Shown here: positions 9,948 to 18,677 of the stretch, piece after piece | How positions within the stretch are numbered: the first letter of the stretch is position 1 | How the letters are laid out: each line of letters starts with the position of its first letter | From: an uncultured Alistipes sp. | GTDB lineage: Bacteria > Bacteroidota > Bacteroidia > Bacteroidales > Rikenellaceae | Assembly (NCBI GenBank): GCA_900545315.1 | Contig: UQYM01000015.1 | Span: 1-57,148, forward strand | Length of the DNA stretch: 57,148 bases | Reading direction: 5' to 3' | Notes under the pieces: model-generated | Seen by the model: the letters and a program-made list of their open reading frames with translations, nothing else | Database searches by the model: none | What the model was told of the DNA's origin: nothing | Position numbers and translations under genes: made by a program

Positions 9948-10706
9948 ATGATCAAGACGAAAATTTTCGCACTCGCCCTGCTGCTGATCGGAGCTGCCGT
10001 GGGTCCTGTATCCGCCAAAGAGTACAAAGCATCGCTCTTCGGTGTCAAATCGGACGGTACGACCAACAACACCCGCTCGATCCAGAAGGCAGTCGATTTC
10101 ATAAGCGAAAACGGGGGTGGAGAGCTTGCATTTTATGTAGGTCGCTACCTGACCGGCACCATTCATCTCAAAAGCAACGTAACGATCGTCATCAAGGAGG
10201 GAGCTGCGCTGATGGCCTCTACGTCACCTTATGATTACGACTATGTGAACGGGAACGCCGCCCTGTTCGTAGCCGATACGGTGAAAAACATCGCCATTAC
10301 CGGCAAAGGCATGATTGAAGGTCAAGGCGCATTGGTGAGCGAGCATTACAAGATCCAGGGCGACAAGGGTAACCTGGCTGCAGGCAAGACCTCGGTTCCG
10401 GCTTTGATCTACATGAACGGCTGCAGCGGCGTTACCATCGACCAATTGCTGCTGAACAACCCCGCAGGCGATGTGGCAGTGTTCAACAAATGTTCAGACG
10501 TCACCGTATCGGGTGTTACTGTGGACAGCAAGCTGGAAGGGGCTGCCGACGGCATTGTGATCGAGGGCTGCACCAACATCAAGGTAAGCGACGCCTATAT
10601 GGATGTTGCGGGTACTGCATTGAAACTGAAAGGTGCCGCATCGAAGGGTGTATCGGCAACCAACTGCATCACTCCTGCTGGCAAGAAACTTTCGCCCCGC
10701 AAATAG
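9948..10706 (+). CDS. Short secreted GH28-like protein lacking catalytic residues
   Basis: An intact 252-residue ORF with its own Sec signal peptide (MIKTKIFALALLLIGAAVG, cleavage near VSA-K) and a clear GH28 beta-helix N-terminus. The first 80 residues most resemble GH28 copy 3 at 18678 (shared ASLFG, FYVGRYLTG, SNVTI). Where the full enzymes have NND, this one has AAD (Asp201 kept). Where they have the catalytic DD, it has Ala221-Gly222. The protein ends at once after this turn, so the GHG/RIK half is absent. There is no internal stop or frameshift, and codon use looks normal. Family logic predicts no hydrolase activity; it may bind pectin or be decaying slowly. Gap to the next gene is 393 bp. 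Confidence 0.75.
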   Translation: MIKTKIFALALLLIGAAVGPVSAKEYKASLFGVKSDGTTNNTRSIQKAVDFISENGGGELAFYVGRYLTGTIHLKSNVTIVIKEGAALMASTSPYDYDYVNGNAALFVADTVKNIAITGKGMIEGQGALVSEHYKIQGDKGNLAAGKTSVPALIYMNGCSGVTIDQLLLNNPAGDVAVFNKCSDVTVSGVTVDSKLEGAADGIVIEGCTNIKVSDAYMDVAGTALKLKGAASKGVSATNCITPAGKKLSPRK

Positions 10707-11099
10707 GGCCTTTTGTCCGGCGCCCGCTGACCCGGACGCCGGGCCCAAATTGAAGTGAGAGAGATTTTTTGAGAAGAGAGGATATACTGAGTTTTCATTC
10801 GCAGATAATACTGAAACCTCTGCGACAAACACAAAATAGCTCAGACAAATATATGGAATACACTCTATGTCTCAGAAAATTTTGGGAACAACCCACAAAG
10901 GATCCCAATCGCTCAAATTCTAAATTAAAAAAAGACGATTACAGACCTGCCCCTTTTTTGAGAAAAGCAATTTCATAAAGCAGAATCATCAAAAAGAGGA
11001 TCCAGACAAATGATGACGCAACGAAACAGAGACTATAAAGAACTTCCCGATTACTAACGAAACGACAACCTGAAACAGATCTAACCACCACTTCAAAAC
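10707..11099. other. Non-coding gap inside the array with a GC-rich hairpin
   Basis: This is the widest gap inside the glycosidase array. Just after the short GH28-like gene, CCGGCG (10717-10722) pairs with CGCCGG (10737-10742), flanked by GGGCC (10706-10710) and GGCCC (10742-10746). No T-run follows, so it may be an RNA-stabilising or pausing hairpin rather than a standard terminator. The remainder is A-rich and I see no clear -7 box. It could still separate two transcription units. Confidence 0.4.
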
Positions 11100-14012
11100 A
11101 TGGACCGCAGAACATTTCTCATACGCAGTGCAAAACTGGCCACAGGAGGATTAGCGTTGAGCATGTTGCCCGGTTTGGCACAAGCTGTCGACCTGGCCGA
11201 GCGGGCTATTCAAGCCGCCAGTGACGGGACGTTACGTTTCGATCACGAATTGTATCACCGCTTCGCTAATCCGGACTCCATCTATCATCCTTTTGTACGC
11301 TGGTGGTGGAATGGCGATATGGTCGAGATCGAAGAGTTGCGCCGGGAGCTGCGTGTGATGAAAGAGGCCGGCATTGGAGGGGTCGAGATCAACCCGATCG
11401 GTATTGCCGAAGAGGATAACGATATGGGCAAACGTTCGCTGCGTTGGCTCAGCGACGAATGGATCGAAGCTCTGCAAGCCACCTTCGACGAGGCCAAAAA
11501 GCTCGACATGACCTGCGATCTGATTGTAGGTAGTGGCTGGCCTTTTGGAGGCGAGTTCCTGAAGGGGGACGAACGGGCCCAGGTAGTGCTGATCGATGCC
11601 CACCAACTGGAAGGCCCTACCACTTTCGAGATTTCGAAATTCGCCATCTTTAAGACAGTTGATCCCGGTGTAACGGTTCCCTTCCCTGGACGCACCTTTG
11701 AACTGCTGGCCCTCAAACTGGTCCCCAACCCTATGGATGGGATCGATCAGGTAGTCGATCTATCGGATCAAATCGGCAACGAAGTGATCCGCGTCGAGGT
11801 CCCAGAAGGTAAATATGTTTTTTATGCACTAGTCAAAGTAAATGCCTTTGCCAGTGTCATCAACGGAGCTCCGGGTGCAGCCGGTCCGATCCTCAACCAC
11901 ATGGACAAAGCGGCCGTCAACAAGTACCTGCATCACATGTCCGATACGATCCAGGCCAAGACCGGCCCCCTGAAAAATCACATTCGTTCGATGTTTACCG
12001 ACTCGATGGAGCTGGAGGGGTGCAACTGGACTTCAGATATTCTGGAAGAGTTCAAACGACGTCGCGGATACGACATCTTCCCTTACCTGCCCTTTATGAT
12101 GTTCAAGGTGGGACGGCTGGGCGATGTTTCAGACTACAACTACGGAGCGGCCAAAACTCCGCGCTTCGCCCGTGAAATCAACCGTATGCGGTATGATTTC
12201 GAGCTCACCAAAGCGGAGCTGCTGCGCGAACGGTTCAACGATACCTATTTGGCCTGGTGTAAAGAGTTGGGCGTACTCTCTCGAGCCCAGGCCTATGGAC
12301 GTGGCTTCTTCCCGTTGGAAAGCAGCATCGGCTACGACATTCCCGAAGGCGAATCCTGGACAACCAACTGGCTCAAACACAAGCTGGGCGAGGAGATGAG
12401 CAACGAGGATTACCGTCGCGGACGTGGTTATACGATGATCAACAAATTTGTCTCATCAGCAGCTCACCTGACCGGCAAACGGGTTGTCAGCTGCGAGGAG
12501 ATGACCAATACCTACCAGGTATTCAATGCTACGCTCGAATTCCTGAAACTGGGTTCAGATATGAGTATTCTCTCCGGCATTACCCACTCGGTACTAATTG
12601 GTGTCAATGTTTCGTCTCCCGATATTCCATTCCCGGGATGGGTACGTTACGGAGCCTACTTCAGCGAGCACAACAACTGGTGGCCCTGTATGCCACAGTT
12701 CACCGGTTACCGGGCACGCGTATCGGCGGCCCTGCAGAATGCAGACATGTACACCGATATTGCCCTGCTTCCGGCTTATCCCGATATGTGGAGTGAGGTG
12801 GGGGTCAAGACGGAACCCTTCCCCGACCGCTTGAATGTTCCCTATATGACATTGGTTTGGGAGGCCATCCACAAAAACGGCAGCGGCTGCGACTACACCT
12901 CAGAGATTGTGCTGGCCAATTCGACCGTCAAAGACGGAAAACTCTGCTACGGTCCCAAACAGTACGGAACACTCTTTATGCTGGGAATCGACAGCATCCG
13001 GCCCGAGACATTGGCCAAACTGTACGACTTTGTTGAACAGGGCGGGCGTGTATTCTGCATTGAGAAGTTTCCGCACCAATCGCTTGGCTTCAAAGATTAC
13101 GAAAAGAACGATACTGCCGTCCAGGAGTGGATCGGCAAACTGAAACGGTTCCCGGATCGTTTTGTACTGTTGGAGAAGCCGGCTGATAACGATTTTATCA
13201 CCTGGTACGCCGACGTACAGCAGCAATATGGCCTCACGCCCTACTTGGCAATCGAACATCCCGACCCCTACTTTACGCAGAACCGTTATCAGGGAGATCA
13301 CGACGAAGAGCTCTTCTTCCTGGCCAACTCGCACCTGCACAACCCCTATCGGGGGCGGATCCGGTTCAGCAAGGAGATCACCGCGGGCCGTTACCCATGG
13401 GTGTGGGATATGGAGAGCGGCAAGAGATGGCGCATCAAACTGGATCGTGACGGGGGCTTCAACCTCGATATGGGGCCAGTTGACACCCTAGTGATTGTCT
13501 TTGACCACAACAAGCAGGGGCCGCAGTGGAATCCGCTGCCTTATGAGGGCGATGATAGCTGTACACTGAAGGGCTGGGAGGTTGAACTGCACCACAGCCG
13601 CGAGAACTGGACCCGCACGGATTACATGGAGCAGCCGACCGATCTGAAAGAGACCAAATGGGTCGATTTTACCGGTACGGTCACCTATCGGACCACCGTA
13701 ACGATCGATGACACTTCGCGCCGCACCCTGCTCAACTTGGGGAAGGTTCACGGAGAGGCCTATGTTTCGGTGAATGGTCAGGATTTGGGGTTGCGTTGGT
13801 ACGGCCGACGGGTTTATGATCTGAATGATGTGCTGCAACCGGGTGAAAACACCATTGAAGTACGTGTGATCACCACGTTGGGCAACTATATGAAGACGCT
13901 CAAAAATAATCCGACTGCCCAGAAGTGGACCAACACCAAAAACAAGGTGCAACCGATCCAATCCATGGGTCTGGTCGGACCGGTAACGCTCTATACGGCC
14001 AAGCAGCGTTAA
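11100..14012 (+). CDS. GH106-type glycoside hydrolase, copy 2, Tat signal
   Basis: A 970-residue paralogue of the first GH106 gene. It starts MDRRTFLIRSAKLATGG, again a twin-arginine export signal, and shares VRWWWNGD, DSMELEG (Glu304, Glu306) and SCEEMTNTY (Glu466, Glu467). The C-terminal beta-sandwich ends GPVTLYTAKQR. It departs from copies 1 and 3 in a segment after GITHSV (about residues 497-507): both others read WHGFNYSP but this copy reads LIGVNVSS, and the following WWPYFK-type segment is WWPCMP. These changes lie close to conserved residues and could alter substrate recognition. It is followed after 136 bp by a GH28 gene, repeating the GH106-GH28 unit. Confidence 0.85.
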   Translation: MDRRTFLIRSAKLATGGLALSMLPGLAQAVDLAERAIQAASDGTLRFDHELYHRFANPDSIYHPFVRWWWNGDMVEIEELRRELRVMKEAGIGGVEINPIGIAEEDNDMGKRSLRWLSDEWIEALQATFDEAKKLDMTCDLIVGSGWPFGGEFLKGDERAQVVLIDAHQLEGPTTFEISKFAIFKTVDPGVTVPFPGRTFELLALKLVPNPMDGIDQVVDLSDQIGNEVIRVEVPEGKYVFYALVKVNAFASVINGAPGAAGPILNHMDKAAVNKYLHHMSDTIQAKTGPLKNHIRSMFTDSMELEGCNWTSDILEEFKRRRGYDIFPYLPFMMFKVGRLGDVSDYNYGAAKTPRFAREINRMRYDFELTKAELLRERFNDTYLAWCKELGVLSRAQAYGRGFFPLESSIGYDIPEGESWTTNWLKHKLGEEMSNEDYRRGRGYTMINKFVSSAAHLTGKRVVSCEEMTNTYQVFNATLEFLKLGSDMSILSGITHSVLIGVNVSSPDIPFPGWVRYGAYFSEHNNWWPCMPQFTGYRARVSAALQNADMYTDIALLPAYPDMWSEVGVKTEPFPDRLNVPYMTLVWEAIHKNGSGCDYTSEIVLANSTVKDGKLCYGPKQYGTLFMLGIDSIRPETLAKLYDFVEQGGRVFCIEKFPHQSLGFKDYEKNDTAVQEWIGKLKRFPDRFVLLEKPADNDFITWYADVQQQYGLTPYLAIEHPDPYFTQNRYQGDHDEELFFLANSHLHNPYRGRIRFSKEITAGRYPWVWDMESGKRWRIKLDRDGGFNLDMGPVDTLVIVFDHNKQGPQWNPLPYEGDDSCTLKGWEVELHHSRENWTRTDYMEQPTDLKETKWVDFTGTVTYRTTVTIDDTSRRTLLNLGKVHGEAYVSVNGQDLGLRWYGRRVYDLNDVLQPGENTIEVRVITTLGNYMKTLKNNPTAQKWTNTKNKVQPIQSMGLVGPVTLYTAKQR

Positions 14013-14148
14013 TTCAACCACTTCGTTTCTAACGGATGTTAGTAGGAGGAAGAAAGATTATCACCGCAATGGTACTGACGTTTGAGGCCAGTCGTGCAGA
14101 GAAGAGAAAAAGGTAAATAAACAATTATAACAAAGCAACCAAGAGAAG

Positions 14149-15636
14149 ATGAGAATGAAAAAACTTTTTGCGCTGATCCTTTGTCTGTTTTGCTCCGCTC
14201 AGTTGTGGGCGAAAGACTATCAGGTCGCAGACTTCGGCGTTGTAGCCGACGGTACGACACTCAATACTCGGGCCATTCAACGGGCCATTGATTTGATTCA
14301 CGAGCAGGGCGGCGGCCGATTGGTTTTTCCGTTGGGTCGTTATCTGTCGGGGACGTTGCATCTGCGCTCAGGGGTGACGCTGCACCTTGAGAACGGAGCT
14401 GTACTGATGGGCTCCAACAACCCCTACGACTACGATCGGGTTCCCAATCTGAATACAGCTTTTCTGTTGGCAGTAGGCCAGCAAAATATCGGTTTGACCG
14501 GTGAGGGGCTGGTGGACTGCCGAGGCCGTCAGACTGCCTACAACCTGGTGGATCAAATCCATCGCGGACTGTTTGACGATCCGCTTATTTTGGACCGTCC
14601 ATACGAATCGCACCGTCCGATGATCATCTATTTCCGGGAATGCAAAGGGGTAACCGTCGAGGGAATCAGCCTGAAAAATTCAGCCAGCTGGGTTCAGACC
14701 TACGACCAATGCTTCAACCTGAAGATCGACCGCATCCATGTCGAAAGCAACGCCTACTGGAATAACGATGGGCTCGATCTAGTGGATTGCCAGAACGTAA
14801 CGGTAACCAATTCATTTTTTGACGCTTCGGACGATGCGATCTGTCTCAAATCACACGGTGACGACCAGAAATGCCACAATATCCTGATCCGCAACAATGT
14901 GGCCCGTTCAGGAGCCAGCGGCATCAAATTCGGAACCGGATCTCGCGGCGGATTTACCGACATCCGCGTAATCAACAACAAGGTTTACGACACGTACCGT
15001 TCGGCCATCACCCTGCAGGCTGTGGACGGCGCCACCATCGACAACGTGTTGGTGGATTCGCTTTATGCAATTCATACCGGTAATGTCATCTACCTGCGTA
15101 CCGGAGATCGCAACACCAACGGACGCCACTCGTCGATGAGCAATGTGACCATTCAGAATGTCTATGCCGAGGTCCCCGCCTCGAAACCGGACAAAGGGTA
15201 CGATTACGAAGGTCCGATCCACCACATGCCCCGTAACATCTCGCCATGCGGTATTGTAGGATTGCCCGACCATGTGATCACCAACGTTACCCTGCGCAAC
15301 ATCAAGATCAACTTCCCGGGTGGGGGTAATAAATTTTACGCTTATCGGGGCACCACGCCGGCCGAACTGGACGCTATTCCCGAAATGGCGAAGAGTTATC
15401 CGGAATTTTCGCAGTTCCGCGAACTTCCGGCCTGGGGCTTCTACATCCGCCATGCCAAAGGGGTTACCCTGGAGAATGTGGAGCTGGTGGCTCAAAAACC
15501 GGACTACCGTCCTGCTGTTGTACTCGACGATGTACACGACATCACCTTCGACAAGGTGACCTACAGCGAACCGGACGCAGCCCAGAAACAGCAGCTCTAC
15601 CCCTACAAGTCGACCGAGGTGAAAGTGATCGAATAG
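14149..15636 (+). CDS. GH28-type beta-helix glycoside hydrolase, copy 2
   Basis: A 495-residue protein with a Sec signal (MRMKKLFALILCLFCSAQLW, cleavage near WA-K). It has the same architecture as the other two full-length GH28 copies: YQVADFGVVADGTTLNT at the mature N-terminus, NND at 205-207 and DD at 228-229 (ASDDAICLKSH). The GHG position is occupied by SGASG, followed by IKFGTGSRGG, and YDTYRSA follows. It retains the acidic residues expected for GH28 hydrolysis but not the GHG histidine. GH28 enzymes cut alpha-galacturonosyl linkages in pectins. The gene is 58 bp upstream of GH106 copy 3 and almost certainly co-transcribed with it. Confidence 0.83.
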   Translation: MRMKKLFALILCLFCSAQLWAKDYQVADFGVVADGTTLNTRAIQRAIDLIHEQGGGRLVFPLGRYLSGTLHLRSGVTLHLENGAVLMGSNNPYDYDRVPNLNTAFLLAVGQQNIGLTGEGLVDCRGRQTAYNLVDQIHRGLFDDPLILDRPYESHRPMIIYFRECKGVTVEGISLKNSASWVQTYDQCFNLKIDRIHVESNAYWNNDGLDLVDCQNVTVTNSFFDASDDAICLKSHGDDQKCHNILIRNNVARSGASGIKFGTGSRGGFTDIRVINNKVYDTYRSAITLQAVDGATIDNVLVDSLYAIHTGNVIYLRTGDRNTNGRHSSMSNVTIQNVYAEVPASKPDKGYDYEGPIHHMPRNISPCGIVGLPDHVITNVTLRNIKINFPGGGNKFYAYRGTTPAELDAIPEMAKSYPEFSQFRELPAWGFYIRHAKGVTLENVELVAQKPDYRPAVVLDDVHDITFDKVTYSEPDAAQKQQLYPYKSTEVKVIE

Positions 15637-15694
15637 TACGGATTTACTGAACAGAAGCAACACGAACTAACCAACTCAGATTAATAAAACTTAC

Positions 15695-18586
15695 ATGAAC
15701 AAAAAACTGCATATACTCTGCAACTGGTTGCTCGGCACAGCGATGCTATTCGGGGCAACCGCTTTGCAGGCTGCATCGGCTGATCGGACAGAGAGCGCTC
15801 CATCGAAACAGGTCTCGAGTGGAAATGCCTACTACGATCAGTTCCGCAATCCGGAGACCAAGTACCGTCCCTTCGTACGGTGGTGGTGGAACGGCGACAA
15901 AGTCAACGCTGACGAACTCCGTCGAGAGCTGCATCTGCTGAAAGATGCCGGCATTGGGGGCGTAGAGATCAATCCGGTTGGTTTTCCCGGTGGAGCCGAC
16001 GATCTGGGCATTCCCTCAATTCCTTGGTTGAGCAAGGAGTGGATCGACATGCTCAAGGTGGCATTCGACCAGGCTTCGAAACTCGACATGACCTGCGATT
16101 TGATCGTAGGTAGCGGTTGGCCCTTTGGCGGAGAGTTCCTCCAGGGCGACGAGCGCGGCCAGGTGATGGTTGTCGGCGTCGAAAAGCTGTCCGGACCACA
16201 GGAGTACACCACATCGGTATTCTCTCTGCTCAAGGAGGCCGATCCAGCCATCAGTAAACCCTATTCAGGACGGGTTCCGCACCTGCTCTCGCTGCAACTG
16301 GTTCCCGAACCGCTGGGCAGCCTGGATCAGGTGATCGACCTCAGCGACAAAATCAATGAAAAAGGTGCTTTTACAATCCAGATTCCGGAGGGCAAATATG
16401 CACTCTACGCACTGGTACGCATCGATTCGTTCGGGGCGGTAATTAGCGGTGCTCCCGGTGCACAAGGCCCGACGCTGAACCATCTGGACAGTACGGCTGT
16501 CAAAAAATACCTGAACCACATGTCCGATGCCATCCAGGCTCAGCTCGGCCCGTTGGCACAATACATTCGTTCCCTGTTCACCGACTCTATGGAGCTTGAG
16601 GGTGCCAACTGGAGCAGTGATTTTGCTGCTGAGTTCAAGAAACGCCGTGGATATGACATCATGCCCTACCTCCAATATACGATGTTCAAGACCGGAGGAA
16701 TGGGTAACGTTCTCGATTATCACTACGGGGTCGAGATGACTCCCGAATTCAAAGAGATGATCGACCGCATGCGGTACGACGTTGAGTTGACCAAGGCCGA
16801 GATGTTCCGCGATCGATTTACGATTCCTTACACCAACTGGTGCCGCCAGCTGGGCGTGAAATCTCGTGCACAGGCTTATGGCCGTGGATTCTTCCCATTG
16901 GAGAGCGGCATGTACTACGACATTCCCGAAGGAGAGTCGTGGACGACCAACTGGCTCCAGCACCGCATCGGTGAAGAGATGAGCAACGAAGAGTATCGTG
17001 CCGGGCGTGCCTACACGATGGTTAACAAATACATCACTTCGGCGGCACACCTTACCGGCAAACGGTTGATCAGCGCCGAGGAGATGACCAACACCTACCG
17101 CGTTTTCAACGCAACGCCTGAGTTCCTCAAGATCGGCAGCGACCAGAATGCGCAGGTGGGCATCACCCACTCGGTATGGCACGGCTTCAACTACTCACCC
17201 CCCGAAGCACCCTTCCCCGGCTGGGTACGTTACGGTTCCTATTACAGCGAGAAGAACAACTGGTGGCGCTATTTCAACTGTCTGAATACCCACCGTGCAC
17301 GTGTGGCCTCACAGTTGCAGAATGCCGATATGTATGCCGATATCGCGATCCTGATGCCGGTATCCGATATGTGGACCACGATGGGCATGCAGAACGAGCC
17401 GTTCCCCTCGTCGATCAACAAACCCTACCAGTCGCTGGTTTGGGAGGCCATGAACAAGAATGGCAACGGAACCGACTACATCTCCGAACCGTTGATCTGC
17501 GCATCAACCATCTCTGACGGAATGTTGCATTACGGTCCCCGCAGCTACAAAAATCTTTTCTTAGTCGGTGTTGAGCGTATGAATCCCGAAACGCTGGCCA
17601 AGCTGTACGAATTTGCACAACAAGGTGGCCGCATCTTCTGTGTTGAGACGGTACCCTACAAATCGCTCGGTTGGAAAGATCACGAGAAACGTGATGCAGA
17701 GGTCAAAGCCTGGATCGAAAAGTTGCAGGCCATGCCCGAACAGTTCATCCATCTGGAGAAACCGGCAGACAACGATTTTATCACCTGGTATGCCGGCGTG
17801 CAGAAACAGTACGGCATTACGCCGACCGTTCAGATCGAGAGTCCCGATCCATTTGTTATGGCCAACCTCTTTGTACGGGATGATGGCTCACGGATCTACT
17901 TCTTCACCAACACCCATCTGCACAACAGCCACCAGACCAAACTGACCTTCCCGCAGGAGGCGACTCGCATGAACGCATGGGTATGGAATTTGGATAATGG
18001 CGAGCGCTATCGTCTGCCGCTGGACAAAGCGGGGGCCATGACCCTCGATCTGGGTCCGGCCGATGCCCGCATGATTGTCTTTGACCGCGACAACAACAAG
18101 AAAGCCCCGGTATGGGCACCCCTGCCCACCTCGGGAGCCGACAGCACCACGCTGAGCGATTGGAGCCTTGAGTTCCACCACAGCCTCGAGCATTGGATCA
18201 AAACAGCCACTACCGACACGCTGAAGGATCTGAAAGATACCGAATGGAAGAGTTTTACCGGCGATGTAGTTTACCGTACCGATGTCGAAGTGGACGATCC
18301 GGAAGGAATGGTACTCAACCTGGGTAAGGTTTACGGTGTTGCTTCACTGAAGGTCAATGGCGTTGATTGCGGAACGAGCTGGTATGGGCGTCGCATTTAC
18401 GACCTCTCGAAGGTGCTGCATAAAGGGTGGAACCGAATCGAGGTGACCGTGACCACCACGATGGGCAACTACCTGCAAACCTGGAAAGAGAACCGGATTG
18501 CACAGCAATGGACCAACCGTCCGGGACGGCCCCAGCCCGTACAGTCGATGGGCATGGCCGGTCCTGTCACGCTGTATCACAAATAG
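15695..18586 (+). CDS. GH106-type glycoside hydrolase, copy 3, Sec signal
   Basis: A 963-residue GH106 paralogue with a different export signal. The N-terminus (MNKKLHILCNWLLGTAMLFG, then ATALQAASA) is a Sec signal peptide without twin arginines. The catalytic region keeps VRWWWNGDKVNADEL, DSMELEG (Glu300, Glu302) and a variant SAEEMTNTY (Glu462, Glu463; Ala where copies 1 and 2 have Cys). The WHGFNYSP loop matches copy 1. The C-terminal beta-sandwich ends GPVTLYHK. It lies between two GH28 genes with gaps of 58 and 91 bp. Release of L-rhamnose from rhamnogalacturonan or a related polymer is the likely role; linkage specificity is unknown. Confidence 0.85.
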   Translation: MNKKLHILCNWLLGTAMLFGATALQAASADRTESAPSKQVSSGNAYYDQFRNPETKYRPFVRWWWNGDKVNADELRRELHLLKDAGIGGVEINPVGFPGGADDLGIPSIPWLSKEWIDMLKVAFDQASKLDMTCDLIVGSGWPFGGEFLQGDERGQVMVVGVEKLSGPQEYTTSVFSLLKEADPAISKPYSGRVPHLLSLQLVPEPLGSLDQVIDLSDKINEKGAFTIQIPEGKYALYALVRIDSFGAVISGAPGAQGPTLNHLDSTAVKKYLNHMSDAIQAQLGPLAQYIRSLFTDSMELEGANWSSDFAAEFKKRRGYDIMPYLQYTMFKTGGMGNVLDYHYGVEMTPEFKEMIDRMRYDVELTKAEMFRDRFTIPYTNWCRQLGVKSRAQAYGRGFFPLESGMYYDIPEGESWTTNWLQHRIGEEMSNEEYRAGRAYTMVNKYITSAAHLTGKRLISAEEMTNTYRVFNATPEFLKIGSDQNAQVGITHSVWHGFNYSPPEAPFPGWVRYGSYYSEKNNWWRYFNCLNTHRARVASQLQNADMYADIAILMPVSDMWTTMGMQNEPFPSSINKPYQSLVWEAMNKNGNGTDYISEPLICASTISDGMLHYGPRSYKNLFLVGVERMNPETLAKLYEFAQQGGRIFCVETVPYKSLGWKDHEKRDAEVKAWIEKLQAMPEQFIHLEKPADNDFITWYAGVQKQYGITPTVQIESPDPFVMANLFVRDDGSRIYFFTNTHLHNSHQTKLTFPQEATRMNAWVWNLDNGERYRLPLDKAGAMTLDLGPADARMIVFDRDNNKKAPVWAPLPTSGADSTTLSDWSLEFHHSLEHWIKTATTDTLKDLKDTEWKSFTGDVVYRTDVEVDDPEGMVLNLGKVYGVASLKVNGVDCGTSWYGRRIYDLSKVLHKGWNRIEVTVTTTMGNYLQTWKENRIAQQWTNRPGRPQPVQSMGMAGPVTLYHK

Positions 18587-18677
18587 GATTTGGGAAAGGC
18601 TTTTCAACACCTTCACAATCATACACAAAAGACAAACCGAGAAACAAACAACAATAACAAATAAACACCTTTAGAAC

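Noticed and set aside
9948..10760. Short GH28-like gene as a frameshifted pseudogene
   Set aside because: No remnants of the missing C-terminal half (such as YDTYRSA) appear in any frame downstream, and the ORF is clean.
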